In this document: positions 30,523 to 42,334 of the stretch, one piece after another
How positions within the stretch are numbered: position 1 is the stretch's first letter
Layout: every line of letters begins with the position of its first letter
Source of the DNA: Chrysaora quinquecirrha
Taxonomy: Eukaryota > Cnidaria > Scyphozoa > Semaeostomeae > Pelagiidae
Reading direction: 5' to 3'
DNA: 64,000 bases
Assembly (NCBI GenBank): GCA_014526335.1
Contig: JACTAT010000297.1
Coordinates: 284,128-348,127, forward strand
Position numbers and translations under genes: made by a program
Notes under the pieces: model-generated
What the model was told of the DNA's origin: nothing
Database searches by the model: none
The model's input: the letters and a program-made list of their open reading frames with translations, nothing else

Positions 30523-32501
30523 GAGTGGATGAACAACTGCTTTTGGATTTTTCAGGAGAAGATCTCAATGATCGTTTTCCTGGAGTGGAGATTTTTTTGG
30601 TGAGAAGAAGAGTTTGGAAAATAATAGAGGAAACAGTGAGTCTTTTTTAATATAACCTGCATTTTTTTCTCGAACCCTTTCAAAGACTTGAAATTTTCTT
30701 TTTAGCTAAGGTTAGGCATTGTCTAACCAACATGGTTCCAAACAAATTCCCAAGTTAGTAGCTAATATGCTTTTAGATATGCAATTTTAAATGAATATGC
30801 TTTTAGATATGAATAAATAGGTTTAAAGGAATTTAATGTAATAAATTTTTTTGTGCCCCTAAAAGTCTTTATGTTGATTCTGGTGTATGTTTCATTAAGG
30901 AGTTAAGCTTCCTTTTTCTGGTTGTTTACTTTTATTTATATAGATACATTTTTAGGTTGACAGCAGCTTCAACGACAGGTTGCTACCTTTTCAATCGGAG
31001 TCAGTTGGAAACAAGTCATCAACACCTGTGCTAAAATCTTCTGCATGCCTAATTTTGAGACCAGAAAGCATCTTCAAGAGAGAGTAGCCCATCTGTTGAG
31101 CACCCTGATAACAGTGAAGGAGCGAACGTTTTAAAGTTGACATCACCTGCTTTTGTTCTCAATTCAGACGGTGAGATAGTAGATGCTGCTTCTAAGCAAT
31201 CAATGTCTCCAGAACTGGTTAACAGGTTAATCAGAAATACAATCTCAAATATGAGAACTATGTGTAGCAATTTGAAAGTGCCAAGAGAGCCTACAGCTAC
31301 TGAGTTAGAGGAGATGTCTAAAGCTCTCTGCAAGAAATACACTTGTTTGAAAAATCCAATTGCCAAAGATGGAAAGGAAGCGAAAGATAATCATGTAAGT
31401 TTTGAAGTTCATTTTTTAAGACCAATTGAATTGTTTGTTATGTAAACTTTTCATGAAAGCTAAACATCTTCAAATTTTTACACCCACAGGTCTTTATATT
31501 GAAGAAATCGAAGAAACACTTGCTAAATGTGATTTCCTGCAAAAAAGCCACAGGGTAAGATACCAACACTTAGACCCTTGGACCTACCACTACCTCGTAA
31601 ATTAATAATTGAGATCTTAATTTTATTAGACTTGCTGAGATTTGTGATCAACCGACGAACTTTAGTGGTTTGCAAAAAGACTGCATTAAATTGAAAAACT
31701 AAGCAAATAACATACTATTTTTCCTGAATCCCCCCAGCATGTTTCTAATTTGGAACAAAGCCCTTAAGAGAATGTTTCACAAGCATGTAAGGCATTTTTA
31801 CAAAGGCACTATGAAAAAGGATACCGAATGATGATAGTTATATATGCCATAGTCTTAACGGTAGGAATACTTTCTGTCTCAGAAGAGATCAGGGTAAAAG
31901 AAATATTGCTGACAGAAACTAGGCTGTTAAGTAAAATATGTTTAAAACTTCCATGCATTGTAATTGTTATTGCATAAAAAAGAATGAGATCTGATAAGGC
32001 CCATTTGTTACAGGTTTTCTTTTAGATTCTAGATCCAGATAAACAGTATAGTTTTTTTAAGGAGAGGGGTTTGTAAAAAAATATTACCGACCAGGTAGTT
32101 ATTTCAGTTTATGTAATAATCTTTGCAAGCCATTCATAAGCCAGCTGAAAAATTTGCATTTGTGGAATCTAAAGGTAATTTCTACATATTTCCTTCCTTG
32201 AACAACATCATCTTCTATTTTATCGGAGTTACCAACATATAGTACCACACGTAGTACAAGTGACAATGATAGCAGCAGTAAAGACAGTGAAGATGAATGT
32301 GGTTACGAGCCAGAACAAGCTTCAAAGTACTATTCGTGTCTTGATGCAGAGCAGAGGAAGCTGAAGCCCAATACCACAACTATAAATCACTATTTGAATT
32401 TGGAGTTTGAGACACGCAGATGCCTGCTCAAAGAAACAAAAAGAGGAGGCCGATCAAAGTTGATTTTTGATGCTTACCCATGCTTCAAAGATCAAGTTGA
32501 A
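30523..32501 (+). pseudogene. Spliced multi-copy family gene with SAM-like first exon
   Basis: Proposed exons: 30523-30635 (DEQLLLDFSGEDLNDRFPGV, resembling a SAM-domain helix pair), 30956-31394 (starting VDSSFNDRLLPFQ, a frame change near 31060, then SPELVNRLIRNTISNMRTMC and PTATELEEMSKALCKKYTCL), 31490-31554 and 32243-32501 (SDNDSSSKDSEDECGY, RKLKPNTTTINHYLNLEFET, KLIFDAYPCFKDQVE). Donor and acceptor sites fit GT-AG. The segments 'NRLIRNTISNM' and 'FDAYPCFKD' match an uncharacterised invertebrate family I associate with transposon-rich loci. The next exon is absent: a TIR-like sequence begins right after the last donor. Function unknown. Confidence 0.5.
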
Positions 32502-32512
32502 GTGAGTAATCG

Positions 32513-32615
32513 ACCAGTGGCTGAAAGGGGAGCATTACCACCCGAGGAGGCAATTTATGGGATGATGTTTTTCTGATGTAGTTTTGGGCGTAGAATTCGA
32601 ATCTGGATGTTGATC
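32513..32615 (+). repeat. Diverged relative of the PIN-element terminus
   Basis: This stretch aligns along about 100 bases with the terminus at 10791-10890: shared blocks include GTGG-TGA, ATTACCAC/ATCACCAG, GAGG-GGCAATT-ATGGGA, TGTAGTTTT-G-CGTAGA-T-CGAATC and a following G-rich end. Spacing is conserved with few gaps. No matching inverted end was found nearby, so it is a solo or truncated end of a sister element. Confidence 0.55.
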
Positions 32616-32849
32616 AGGCATGTGGGGGAGGGGGGCGTTTCCGAGATTTTAGGGGGTTAAGGGTGAAAATAAATTTTAGTTTCAAATATCGAATTTCTGA
32701 GAAAATAATTATAAATATGATGTCCGAGGCACTCTAATTCTATGTGGAGATAGATATTGCTATGGCACGACAGAAACTGGCTCTCCCGATTTTTGGGGGG
32801 AGGTGGCTAAATTTCTAAGCCCAAGGTGACTACATATCTATAAGACATG

Positions 32850-33370
32850 TAGGCGAAGGCATAGGCACAGGTGTAGGTGTGGATGAAGGAATAGGTCTAG
32901 GCAAAGGTAGAGACATAGGTGTAGATGAAGGCAAAGGCATAGGCGAAGGCACAGGAACAGTTGTATGTGTAGATGAAGGCATATGTCTAGGGGAAGGTAT
33001 AGACACAGGTGTAGATGAAGGCAAAGGCAAAGGCACAGGAACAGGTGTATGTGTAGATGAAGGCCTAAGTCTAGGCGAAGGTATAGGCACAGGTGTAGAT
33101 GAAGGCAAAGGCATAGGCAAAGGCACAGGAACAGGTGTATGTGTAGACGAAGGCATAGGTGTAGGCAAAGGTATAGGCACAGGTGTAGATGAAGGCAAAG
33201 GCAAAGGCACAGGAACAGGTGTATGTGTAGATGAAGGCATAGGTCTAGGCTAAGGCACATGTATAGGTGTAGGCAAATACATAGGCGAAGGAGAAGGCAT
33301 AGGCACAGGCATAGGTGTAGATGAAGGCATAGGAGTAGGTGAAGGCATAGACACTGGTGTAGGTGTTGGC
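32850..33370. repeat. Hexamer-based tandem array with higher-order period
   Basis: More than 500 bases are built from six-base units of the form GGCANA/GGTGTA/GATGAA. The larger phrase GGAACAGGTGTATGTGTAGA recurs near 32959, 33037, 33127 and 33211 at spacings that look like multiples of six, showing higher-order duplication. Because the unit lacks stop codons, long open frames exist on both strands (for example a Gly/Glu/Lys frame on plus and Pro/Ser/Thr or Leu/Cys frames on minus). No start context or splice site supports translation, so it is listed as a minisatellite. Confidence 0.8.
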
Positions 33371-33449
33371 ATAGGTGGTTATCGTTAGTGGATATGGTTG
33401 GTTTGAAAACCAGGCTTGGTGGTGGAGTGGAGGGGAAATCAAATACTAC

Positions 33450-34030
33450 CATTCACCCTAAACGCAGAAAAATCTGTTCCATTTTGTATTACAGTACGAA
33501 GTGTGCCACTTTTTATCAGTCTTAATAGGCATAATAAGCTATTGGAATTGACTTTTGCAAAGAATTTTGATTAAGTTTTTAGAGTTGCAAGGTGAGAGAT
33601 GCAGTTCGCAAGTTGTTACGTTGACAAATGTATAACTCTGTAAGTGGAGCTTTGTGGGACAAGCCACTGTGAATTCTCCAATAATAGCAGAGACAAGCGC
33701 TGAATGATAATAATGAAAAAACGTAAGAAAAAGGCTAAATAGGATTTATAGGGTAGGATTGCAGATTCAGATATTATCTGACTCGTGGCTCCTATTCTGG
33801 CACAAAGCTTGTTGCCGAAATTTTGAACTCAAACTGGATCAGTTGATTGGCTTCGCTAAGATTTGCTCCGGTTCATTTCAGCAATCGCTAGTATAATCAT
33901 GCTGGACGAAAACAAATTGCTGAGCTTAATTTACCTTGGAATCTGCTTTATAATTTAGTTGTCCTTGTTAATCTTAGTATATAAAGTTTTTATGTAAGAG
34001 ATATGTAGCATTAAAATTCAGCTAAATTAA
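33450..34030. other. Spacer without recognised features
   Basis: AT-rich sequence with no supported gene, tandem repeat or inverted repeat seen by eye. Confidence 0.45.
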
Positions 34031-34037
34031 AATTGAA

Positions 34038-36100
34038 TTAAAATGAAATAACAATGTAACAATGCTGAAATAAAACCAGACTTACATCTGATCCATTTGC
34101 TATTGCCAGTCTTTCGGCGAGTTCCAACTTGGTCCCAGAAGACAATAAATTTCTTCCTTCACACTTTCTTTTTAATTCTTCCTTTCTATATTTATAAATA
34201 TTCAGCGATTTCAACTTCTCTCTGAAAATGTCGTTTTTCATCTCTGTGGATGCTTGATCATGTAACATTCCAAAGTATTCTTAAACTTTGTCCACTGTGA
34301 TCCATGCCAAAAACGCAGCTCCAAAGAAAAGCTCATCACTTTGTTGAGATGAGACATCAAACATTAAAGACAGGATCTCTGACTGTAGATACAACCCATG
34401 AACTTCATCCCAAATTCCAGAAGGAACTTTCACTCTCATCTTCAAAGACAAATAGTGCAGTTCTTCTGTGCGAAACCATCTCATGTGATCGGGCAGGGGC
34501 TGTTAAGGAAACATATTATTTTTTGAAGGGTTAGCAATGCTAAAAATTGTGTACTTGTCCTTCCAAGTCTTATCAGTGTTTTAAAGGTCAGTGTATTCTT
34601 CAAGGTAAGTGCCTTGGAACTGTTGCTGCACTCCCAATATATTATGGTGCTTGCTTAATGAATTCAGGTTGACCGAACATGACAAATTACTATTGCCTTT
34701 GCTTCTTCATTCAGCAAGAGAAATTTTTCAAGCTGTCCTTCTCCTGAAATACATATTCTTCACTCCAAGCTCCTGATAATGCTGTAACTGGTTGCCCTGT
34801 GGAAAAGATACACACTACATTAACGGCAAGAATAATTAAAAATAAGTAGTTTTGACGCCATTGCCAATTCCAATTGCTAGGGGGGTTGACATATAAATTT
34901 TGAAATTCTTTGTTTGGGGAAAGACATCCAATGTAGGTTTATAGAAGTTCTGAAACTGCCACTAAAATGACCCACTCTTGTAAAAAAAGAGTACTAAAAG
35001 TAGTAAAAAAATGTTCCACACAGACCTCAAAATTTGGCTTCCTTTAGACAGTTAACCACTTCTTCTGCCACTGCCTCTATGTTGATCAAGCGTTCGTCAG
35101 AGCCTTCTTTAATATTCTTTTTGTGTATTCCATTGCTCTTAAATGGTCTATGCCATGATAGAATAATGTTTTCTTGGCTATGTAACCTTTTTTCAAGATT
35201 TCTTTTGCTGTGGTATTCTGCCAATACCACTTGCATTGCTTTATGTTGGCCAAGATATTTTCTTCATCTGATCAATAAAAGTTGTACTATCGAGCTACAT
35301 GGTTGCTTGGCAGGCGCATTGTCGACAATGCTGATAATTGTTGATTTCAGTCTGCCATTTTCTGGATTCCGGAAAATGAATCAATTTCTGGCTGTACCAT
35401 TTGTTTAAAAAGTTTCTTCAGACAACGAAATGCTGTGCTTGGCAAAAAGAAGCTTAGATTAACAAGAAATATACCTTTGTATGTTACAAAAACTTTAATG
35501 CCTTCTTGCTGAATCATTCGTTTTTTGGGAGACAAAATTAAATGTGCCCTCAGAGTTACTTCATTTACTCGACTTTGGTTCCACGAATGATGAGTGCCTC
35601 CCCCTTTTAAGTTTTGTCAGGTCTTTGAACTGGAACTAAATCAGCACACACAATACTTTTTGCATCCCTCAAATCGACAAACAGTATCTGACTACAGAAA
35701 ATTATCATGGATCAGTGCAACATTAGAGGATGACCAATGAAGATTTACAACCAATATTTGTACACCGATCCAGGGTGGGGCGTGAAAGGAAATGTGTGGG
35801 TTTACATTCTTTCTTTCGTGATGGCGTTTACCTTGGGCTCTGTTAGACTTTTAATTTTGTGTGTAGTTAATTGCAACTTGACAAAGATATACTTAAGCCG
35901 GTTGGCAACATGGACAGAATTATTTGTTGTGCTCTATCCATGTGTAAGACACTTTTCCTAGATTTATAGAGAATGGTGTTTGTCAATCTTGGGTAACTTT
36001 CTAGTCCTCTCTCCTCAAAAACACATTCGAGAAGAAGTGGAAGCTCTGGAAACTGTTCCACTTTCATCTTTCTTCCTCCACCTTCGGCTATTGTGTGCAA
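34038..36100 (-). pseudogene. Multi-copy family gene with SAP domain, decayed
   Basis: Minus-strand pieces in order: ELPLLLECVFEERGLESYPR and SVLHMDRAQQIILSML with SLSSCN (36100-35867). Then come RKNVNPHISFHAPPWIGVQI and LVVNLHWSSSNVALIHDNFL with several stops (35870-35700), then VFVTYKGIFLVNLSFFLPST (about 35535-35400). Next are ISIVDNAPAKQPCSSIVQLL, one stop, and VVLAEYHSKRNLEKRLHSQE (35346-35027). After a probable intron come LHYLSLKMRVKVPSGIWDEV and a C-terminal SAP domain, YKYRKEELKRKCEGRNLL with SSGTKLELAERLA (34268-34038). SAP domains bind AT-rich DNA. The VVNLHWSS and VDNAPA blocks, spaced like acidic RNase H-fold motifs, suggest but do not prove an integrase-like core. I recall this as an unnamed multi-copy invertebrate family. 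Confidence 0.5.
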
Positions 36101-36284
36101 TTCGTTTCGCTTCAGGAACTTATTATTCTTTGGGTAAATGCATTTTGCTGTCTATTGGTCATTTTTCGTGTAGTCAACGCAGCCTAATAGATTCATTTTG
36201 AACTCAATTTGCTTTTGAACATGTAGAAAGGTTTCTTACCTTTCAGGTCACAACATAAAAAAGGTGCACGAGACTCTCATTAAA

Positions 36285-36745
36285 GGGGGCCTATTATAGG
36301 TTTGCGGCTTTGCGGCTTTGACCCCTATTTTGCGTGCGGTTTACGGATTTGGCAATGATTCTGTTACGGTTTGCAGCTTCAGAAAAAGATGCATCTTGCG
36401 TCTTTCGTTGCATTTTAGCCTCAGTTTACAGCTTTGTGAATGCGGCTGCGGCTTTTTACCGAATAAACGGCCAGCGGCTATATTCTGAATTTCACAATAG
36501 ATTGGGCTAAAAAGGGCTCTGTGTCGCTATAAAAATGTAATAGGTGAGTACAGTAACCAGGGAAGTAACCATGTAACCGGATTAATGTCGATTGACAAGC
36601 TAATGTTAATGAGGAGGAGTGGAAGTCTAAACAATAGCTGTTAAAATAGCGGTCGCGGCTTGGCGATTAATTTCATCGCGGATTGCGGCTTTGAGCTAAA
36701 TTTTTCGCGGTTTCGCGGCTTCTGGACCCCCTATAATAGGCCCCC
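36285..36745. repeat. 461-bp MITE with GGGGGCCTATTATAGG termini
   Basis: The left end GGGGGCCTATTATAGG (36285-36300) is exactly complemented by CCTATAATAGGCCCCC (36730-36745). ATTAAA lies immediately outside both ends (36279-36284 and 36746-36751), a 6-bp target duplication. The interior is marked by repeated GCGGCTTT/GCGGTTT-like words near both ends (36304-36322, 36660-36722). No open frame. Superfamily not assigned. Confidence 0.75.
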
Positions 36746-37036
36746 ATTAAACTGAAGGATTTCCTAGAGATTTCCATTGAAATTAAAATAATAGGTTTTC
36801 TGATTAAGGGTTTTTGTAATAGTTAAATAAGAAACTAAATCTTAAATGGGGAAATCAATAATAAATAAAAATGGTTTGCATGAACAATGTATATAACAAT
36901 TCCAATGCTGAATCAATAAATATACAAAAAGATAGATAAAGTACATAAGTAACTTTAAAATACTTCATAAACACATGCATGTGGGTATTTATGCTTTATT
37001 GTAATTTTTCAGCTATGTGATGCTACGACTGTGCAG
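36746..37036. other. AT-rich spacer before the duplicated segment
   Basis: No gene seen. The duplicated segment shared with 44497 onward begins near 37037. Confidence 0.5.
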
Positions 37037-37147
37037 TTGGTTTTTATCAATTATGTTACTGAAGAGGAGGTTGGTTTTCTACTTGTCAGCAAGTCTGTTC
37101 TGGATGAAAAATTGAAAGCAATTTGTTTTTTATAAATAAATTTCCAG

Positions 37148-37929
37148 TGAGTAACAGGAAGAGAGCCCATGAATCGCCAACTCTGTCAACAGCATCCTCA
37201 AAGCCGGAGCCAGAAATGCCAGAGATAATACAGAAGCATGATTGATTTAAATGATGTTTTGGGGAAAAAGGAGGCAAAAGAATCATCAAAGTCATTTAGT
37301 GAGCCACCCCTTCCTAACTCCCTAACTCCCATCTTGATGCAAAAATCCTTAACTGGAGAGAAGAAGAAGGATGAAGCCTATTGTGCAGCAAGATCAATAG
37401 GGCTAAACCTTTTTTCATCGAAGAAAGCTCAAGACATAGGTGGGATGGAAAAACTGTATAGAGAATTTTTCAATAAAAAGGCAGAGGCACTCTGCAGAAA
37501 TGCAAAATATAATGCCTGGAAAAAGATGGAGATTAAATTTAGGAGCCATAAATTCTTCTTGGATGCTCAGGAAAACAATAATCCTGAGAGAAGAGTTTAA
37601 AAAGAAGAATAGACAAAATAAATTAAATAAAGGGTGTTTCAAACCCTACAAAAATTAAAATGGTTGCAAAAAATGTTGAGAGGATGATGGTTGCTAGAAG
37701 TGCCATTGATAGTGGGAACAAAGAAATACAGTGTTTTAACAAAGAAATTGCTGTTTGCATAAGACGGGAGGACAGGCTTCAACTTTTGAAGAGCAAAAAT
37801 GAAAAAGAATCATCCATTGATAAAATGCAAACAGAGCTGAAAAAGGCACAAGACACCCTCCACAAGACCATTGCAGCAGAAAAGAGCAAAATTAAGGCCT
37901 TAGAAGCAAAGAAATGGAGAGTCATGTAA
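37148..37929 (+). pseudogene. Coiled-coil protein gene, copy 1, unrecognised
   Basis: Plus frames give SNRKRAHESPTLSTASSKPE (NLS-like start), GEKKKDEAYCAARSIGLNLF and SSKKAQDIGGMEKLYREFFN, then RNAKYNAWKKMEIKFRSHKF, and, after a stop near 37600, VAKNVERMMVARSAIDSGNK and a long coiled coil (SIDKMQTELKKAQDTLHKTI). An acidic tail with SESDQSEDIEDTED follows at 38000-38044. The domain is not recognised; the layout (basic start, helical region, coiled coil, acidic tail) resembles a nuclear DNA-associated adaptor. The second copy is at 44604-45396. Confidence 0.45.
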
Positions 37930-39064
37930 GAATGGAGACTCATCCTCAGCTTAGTGAAGAGGAGAAGCAGGAGATCCTCACCTCCGTTTTTCATGTTTCT
38001 TCTGAATCAGACCAATCGGAGGATATTGAAGATACTGAAGATTAACATACATACAGCAAACATTAGCTCATGAAGTTATTATCATATTTATATTATTGCA
38101 AATCAGAGTCCCTAACATCAGTACTCGCTAAATACTCACACATGTTCTGTAAATATTTTGTTTTATATTTACATAGTTGTTGTTTTTGTTTTCTTGTTGT
38201 TTTTGTTGTTTTCTTGGTTTATTGGGCAACTTTTTATGCATAAGAGAATATATAATTAGGCTGTTTGATGATAATAAAAATCTGAAACCTATAGTTTTTC
38301 TTTTTTTATTGATAAATTATTTCTCTCCAGGCAGCCCTGGAAATTTTTGTATCATAGGAAAGGAAACACCCCCTTGAAAAAATCTATGATGATGTGGAAT
38401 ATGTGGAATGCAGATCCTCTGGAGAATATAGCAGGCAGACATTATCACCTGGAAGAATTATATTTCTAGATTGATGGACCCCCTAGAATAATCATTTCTA
38501 GAAAAGGCTGAACCCCTGGAAAAAACAAATTGTGTCCATCCCTCTGTATGGAGATTAAATGGAATAGCCCATATTAAAGTAGTATGAATATTCCAATCAG
38601 AAATTCCGAAAATTAATATGACAGCATTTTCAGAACATTTCAACCAGGATTATGTCATCATCAGCAAAGAAATAATGTGAAAAAAATTTATATATGATTT
38701 TATGTTACAGGGGTAAGTCAACATCACAGCAGGCAGCTCCATTTATAGTGATGATATGCAACTTTTATCTTATCAAACAAAAAATTGCAGTTATGAAATC
38801 AATCAAATGGTGCCTCACACCAGATATAATTTACTGTAAAAGGTGAATTGTAAAATACTACACAATTCTCAACACATTATAATGATACAAAATTTTGATT
38901 TGAGAAGTGTTTTACATTTTTGGTTTTCAACAAGTAAAGTAATGTATAAAATTGTCAATGATCAATAATTAAGGGTGAGTTTCATGCTGTTTAATATAAG
39001 TACTCCATGTACTAACAATTAAATAAATATTGCTCTTTATACGGGTGGGAAGAATATTGATAGC

Positions 39065-41448
39065 TCATAAATTAATTGTTTCGTTTACTTTTGCAGTGGA
39101 AGAACTTTCAGCGTTGTCATTAGCTAGCTGTTTTAATTTTGAAATTGCAGTTTTTCTTTTCCCCTCATTTGTAACCTTTGCAAGACTTTGTTTGTTATTA
39201 TCCTTCCAGAATTCACTGAGTTTCTTATAAAAGTAGGTGTGTGAAGGCATCAACCTCGGAGCTTGCATACGAGGAATACCTGCCGAGAAATATTTTTTGC
39301 AAAATTAGGGTTTAATCACTGCAGAAGAACAGAATCGATTCAATGGACATTGTCTTTTGAACCAATCAAATCACATTTTTCGTCTCTTTCACCAAACAGA
39401 GGCTATTTGATCCAGGTAGACTGCTTTTTGTTGGTCACTCATCATTTCATGAACAGAAGTTGGAATGTCATCCTTATCTTCCAGTTTCATAATTTTCATT
39501 GCTGCCATCGTTGTATACCCAAATGTGGTAAAATTCATGAAATCTCTGCAAGCTTTGGCAGCAGTTTTTATGTCTTGTCTCACATTTTTCCTGTTGAGTC
39601 GAATTTTAAGTTGACAGAGTGTGTCTTTTTCAGCAGCAGAGCTTCCTTTGTATAGATCATTGAATAACATCTACAAATAGAATCAAAATATGGTTAAATA
39701 AGTGGCCCCTTGAGATGAGTTGGTTTTTTTTCTCAATCTAACTGTGACCTGACAATGGCACTAACCTGTAAACAAAGAATAGCCTCATGCCAGTCTTCTG
39801 ATTTCATTACACTTAGGGGACAAAAGTATTGCAACGCTTGACCTAAATTGGCGGCCAACAGTAGCCGTAGGCCCAATAACACAAAATTTACATAACAAAG
39901 CCATGACGGCTCCGGGGCTTCGCCCAACTTGATTTAGGCGGGAAAATGTTCACAATTTCATTGACTTTCATTTAGAATTAAAGTTAAACGACTTATTTAG
40001 TGCTTCTTGTGAAAAATAAAGAAAAACTTTAAAGCAGTGCATTCCAAATTTTCTGGAAAATATTTCAAGGGTTGTCTTGAAAAACAGCGATGTATGAACC
40101 AGTTATCGTGACATTTGCTGCAAAGTTTCGTGGTTTTTCGAGACAAAATAGTTCAAACTTGTAATTACCATTCCAATTTTCGCTCGAAGTGTACACTTAG
40201 AGAAGAATTTGGGGGTCGAAATATTGATTAAGATTTTAGGTGAGTAACTTTTGAAGTTGTTGTTTTGATGCAAAAATACATTTTGTACTTGAAGGAGTCT
40301 TCAAAAATTTTGATGGACAATTTCATTCACATATTTCAAAAGTGTGGCTATTCTAAAATATTGCAAATTAATTTTGAAGCAAATTCTTGGGTTTATAGAG
40401 AAGAAATTGCAAATTTACAAAAAGTACCCTCTTTTGGGCCTAAACAAAGGTCACTCACCTGAAATTGTTGTCCACAGAATAATCTCTGTTTTCTTTGTGA
40501 AAACTACTTTTCTCAGTAAAAATTATAAAGTGGAATAAAAGTTTCATCTATTTTGCTTTTAAAAACAAATAAACTTTGAGTCAACGGGCAAAAAAGTAGT
40601 TATGTTTATTGCTTTTTCTCAAGACAACCCTTGAAATATTTTCCAGAAAATTTGGAAGGCACTGCTGTAAAATTTTTCATTATTTTTCACAAGAAGCACT
40701 GAATAAGTCGTTCAACTTTAATTCTAAATGAAAGTCAATGAAATAGTGAACATTTTCCCGCCTAAATCAAGCTGGGCGAAGCCCCGGAGCTGTCATGGCT
40801 TTGTTATGTAAATTTTGTGTTGTTGGGCCTATGGCTAATCGTGGCCGTCATTTTAGGTCAAGCGTTGCAATACTTTTGTCCCCTAAGTGTATCATACCAT
40901 AAAGCCTTTCTTTTTGCATTGGATCATCTGCCCTCGACATTTGGTGTTGTAACCTCGTTTTGTTGTAAGCCCATCACCCCGACAGAGTAATGTCTGCATC
41001 TTTCCCTCTATGAATAGGCAGTATTTTGAAAGGATTCTAAGATGGATATCATATCCTCAGTCAGCATTTCGTTTTTTTCATTAATCCAAGTGGAACCTAC
41101 GAAATAAGATTCATTACAATTCAGCAAGGAATTGTTTTTCAAAGCTTTTAAAATCAAAACAGATCATTTCAAAATTAATCACAATGTTGGACTTTTTACT
41201 CATTATTACTCAGCGTATTTATGTGGAATATGTTCCTTTATCAGGTGGCTCTAGTGTTCCCTGAAGTACTTCATTTGTTTGCACAGGATTCTTTTTATAA
41301 GCTCTGAAAAAGTATTTTGCAGCACTCTGTATTCTTTGCTTTTCATAATCCATATGTCAGGATTTGCTGTTGTCAGCGTATGGTTATTATCTGCATTGTT
41401 TAAGTGTTCAACTTTAACATGATGTTGGACTGCGATACCATTTACCAT
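39065..41448 (-). pseudogene. Multi-copy family gene interrupted by a Tc1-like insertion
   Basis: Minus-strand pieces: YRVLQNTFSELIKRILCKQM (41448-41251), a degenerate part at 41100-40890, then MKSEDWHEAILCLQ (about 39810-39768), LFNDLYKGSSAAEKDTLCQL with CRDFMNFTTFGYTTMAAMKI (39670-39389), and KLSEFWKDNNKQSLAKVTNE (39268-39065). The 1,080-bp element at 39810-40889 lies within the coding exon: removing it and one TA restores a single open frame across the junction. The NDLYKGSSAAEK block recalls an uncharacterised cnidarian multi-copy family. No enzymatic motif is recognised. Confidence 0.45.
39810..40889. mobile_element. Tc1/mariner-like non-autonomous element with ~275-bp termini
   Basis: The left end CACTTAGGGGACAAAAGTAT is repeated exactly in reverse complement at the right end (40870-40889), and similarity between the arms continues for about 270 bases (39810-40080 versus 40615-40889). 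TA flanks both ends (39808-39809, 40890-40891). The arms share a GGCGGGAAAATGTTCAC block. The 530-bp interior has no transposase frame. The TA duplication and the terminal GGGGACAAAAGTATTGCAAC style fit the Tc1/mariner group. Confidence 0.8.
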
Positions 41449-41571
41449 ATCATATTGTAGGTTGCTGTTGTTTGCAGTCTTTTCTCTGGCTGTACGTTGT
41501 AGTTTTAAATTGTCAAAGTTAATTTGAAATACACGCTTCCAATCTCAATCTTCTTCATTATATTTATCTTG

Positions 41572-42104
41572 CCTTTCAACATGAAAAAGAGCACATCTTT
41601 GAGAATATTGGACAAAGACAAAGCATTTGTCCATTTTAGGGGCAACAACTGTAGACCAAACTCTCAATGGCTTGGAGAACTGTGGTCCTTCCTGTCAGAT
41701 GAAGTTCCTTTCATTGAATATCCATGAAGAACTGAATGATCGCAATGTTTCATCGTTCTACTGCTGAGGTAAACAAGCAGTTTGTTCATGACGAGTTTAA
41801 GAAGGTTGATTCAGTCATTCGAGTTGTAGTAGAAAACCTCATCATTTGAAATGGGACTCGATTTTCCTGATGTTTCTCTTCTTGTCAATGTTGGTTCTCC
41901 ATGTAGTCTTGAATCTTTTGCTCAGTAAAGAGGTCGTGGTGGTAGAAGCATTGAGCGAAGTTTTTCGTTGGTATTATGGCAGGGTCCTGCAAATAAAAAG
42001 GCTACCACTGACAACATGAAGAAGTATGCTCTTTCTGATTCTTCATGCCGAAGAGTTTTGTTGAGAAGCTTTTATGAAATGTGCAAACTTTCATTCTGTA
42101 TCTT
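41572..42104 (+). pseudogene. RecQ-like helicase fragment
   Basis: Plus-strand pieces include MFHRSTAEVNKQFVHDEFKK, VDSVIRVVVENLII, then in another frame GLDFPDVSLLVNVGSPCSLE, SFAQ, a stop, and RGRGGRS (helicase motif VI, Q-x-x-GR-x-GR type), followed by SLVLWQGPANKKATTDNMKK and SCRRVLLRSFYEMC. This is the C-terminal helicase lobe of RecQ-type DNA helicases, here broken by at least one frame change and one stop. The ATP-binding lobe is absent. Multi-copy RecQ-like genes are familiar in transposon-rich invertebrate genomes. Confidence 0.6.
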
Positions 42105-42334
42105 GGGGATATTCAACAACTTGGGGTGTCTGACATAGCTTTTGATGCTTTTCCAAATTTTCTTGAGTTGTACACCACAAACGGCATAGAGGATGTTCAA
42201 CAAATAAGTCTAGCAAACATAAAAATTAGAGTGAAGGCAATTTTAGATACCACACGTCTCCTTGGCATTTTGAAAACATTTTCAACACGAAAATAACAGA
42301 AATAAAAAAAATTCGAAAGGAAAAGATTTTCTCC

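Noticed and set aside
32830..33452. Pro/Ser/Thr, Leu/Cys and Gly/Glu repeat proteins on both strands
   Set aside because: The hexamer unit lacks stop codons, so open frames arise automatically; no independent coding evidence.
39733..39927. Minus-strand frame across the Tc1-like left end
   Set aside because: It is formed by reading through the insertion boundary into the terminal repeat.
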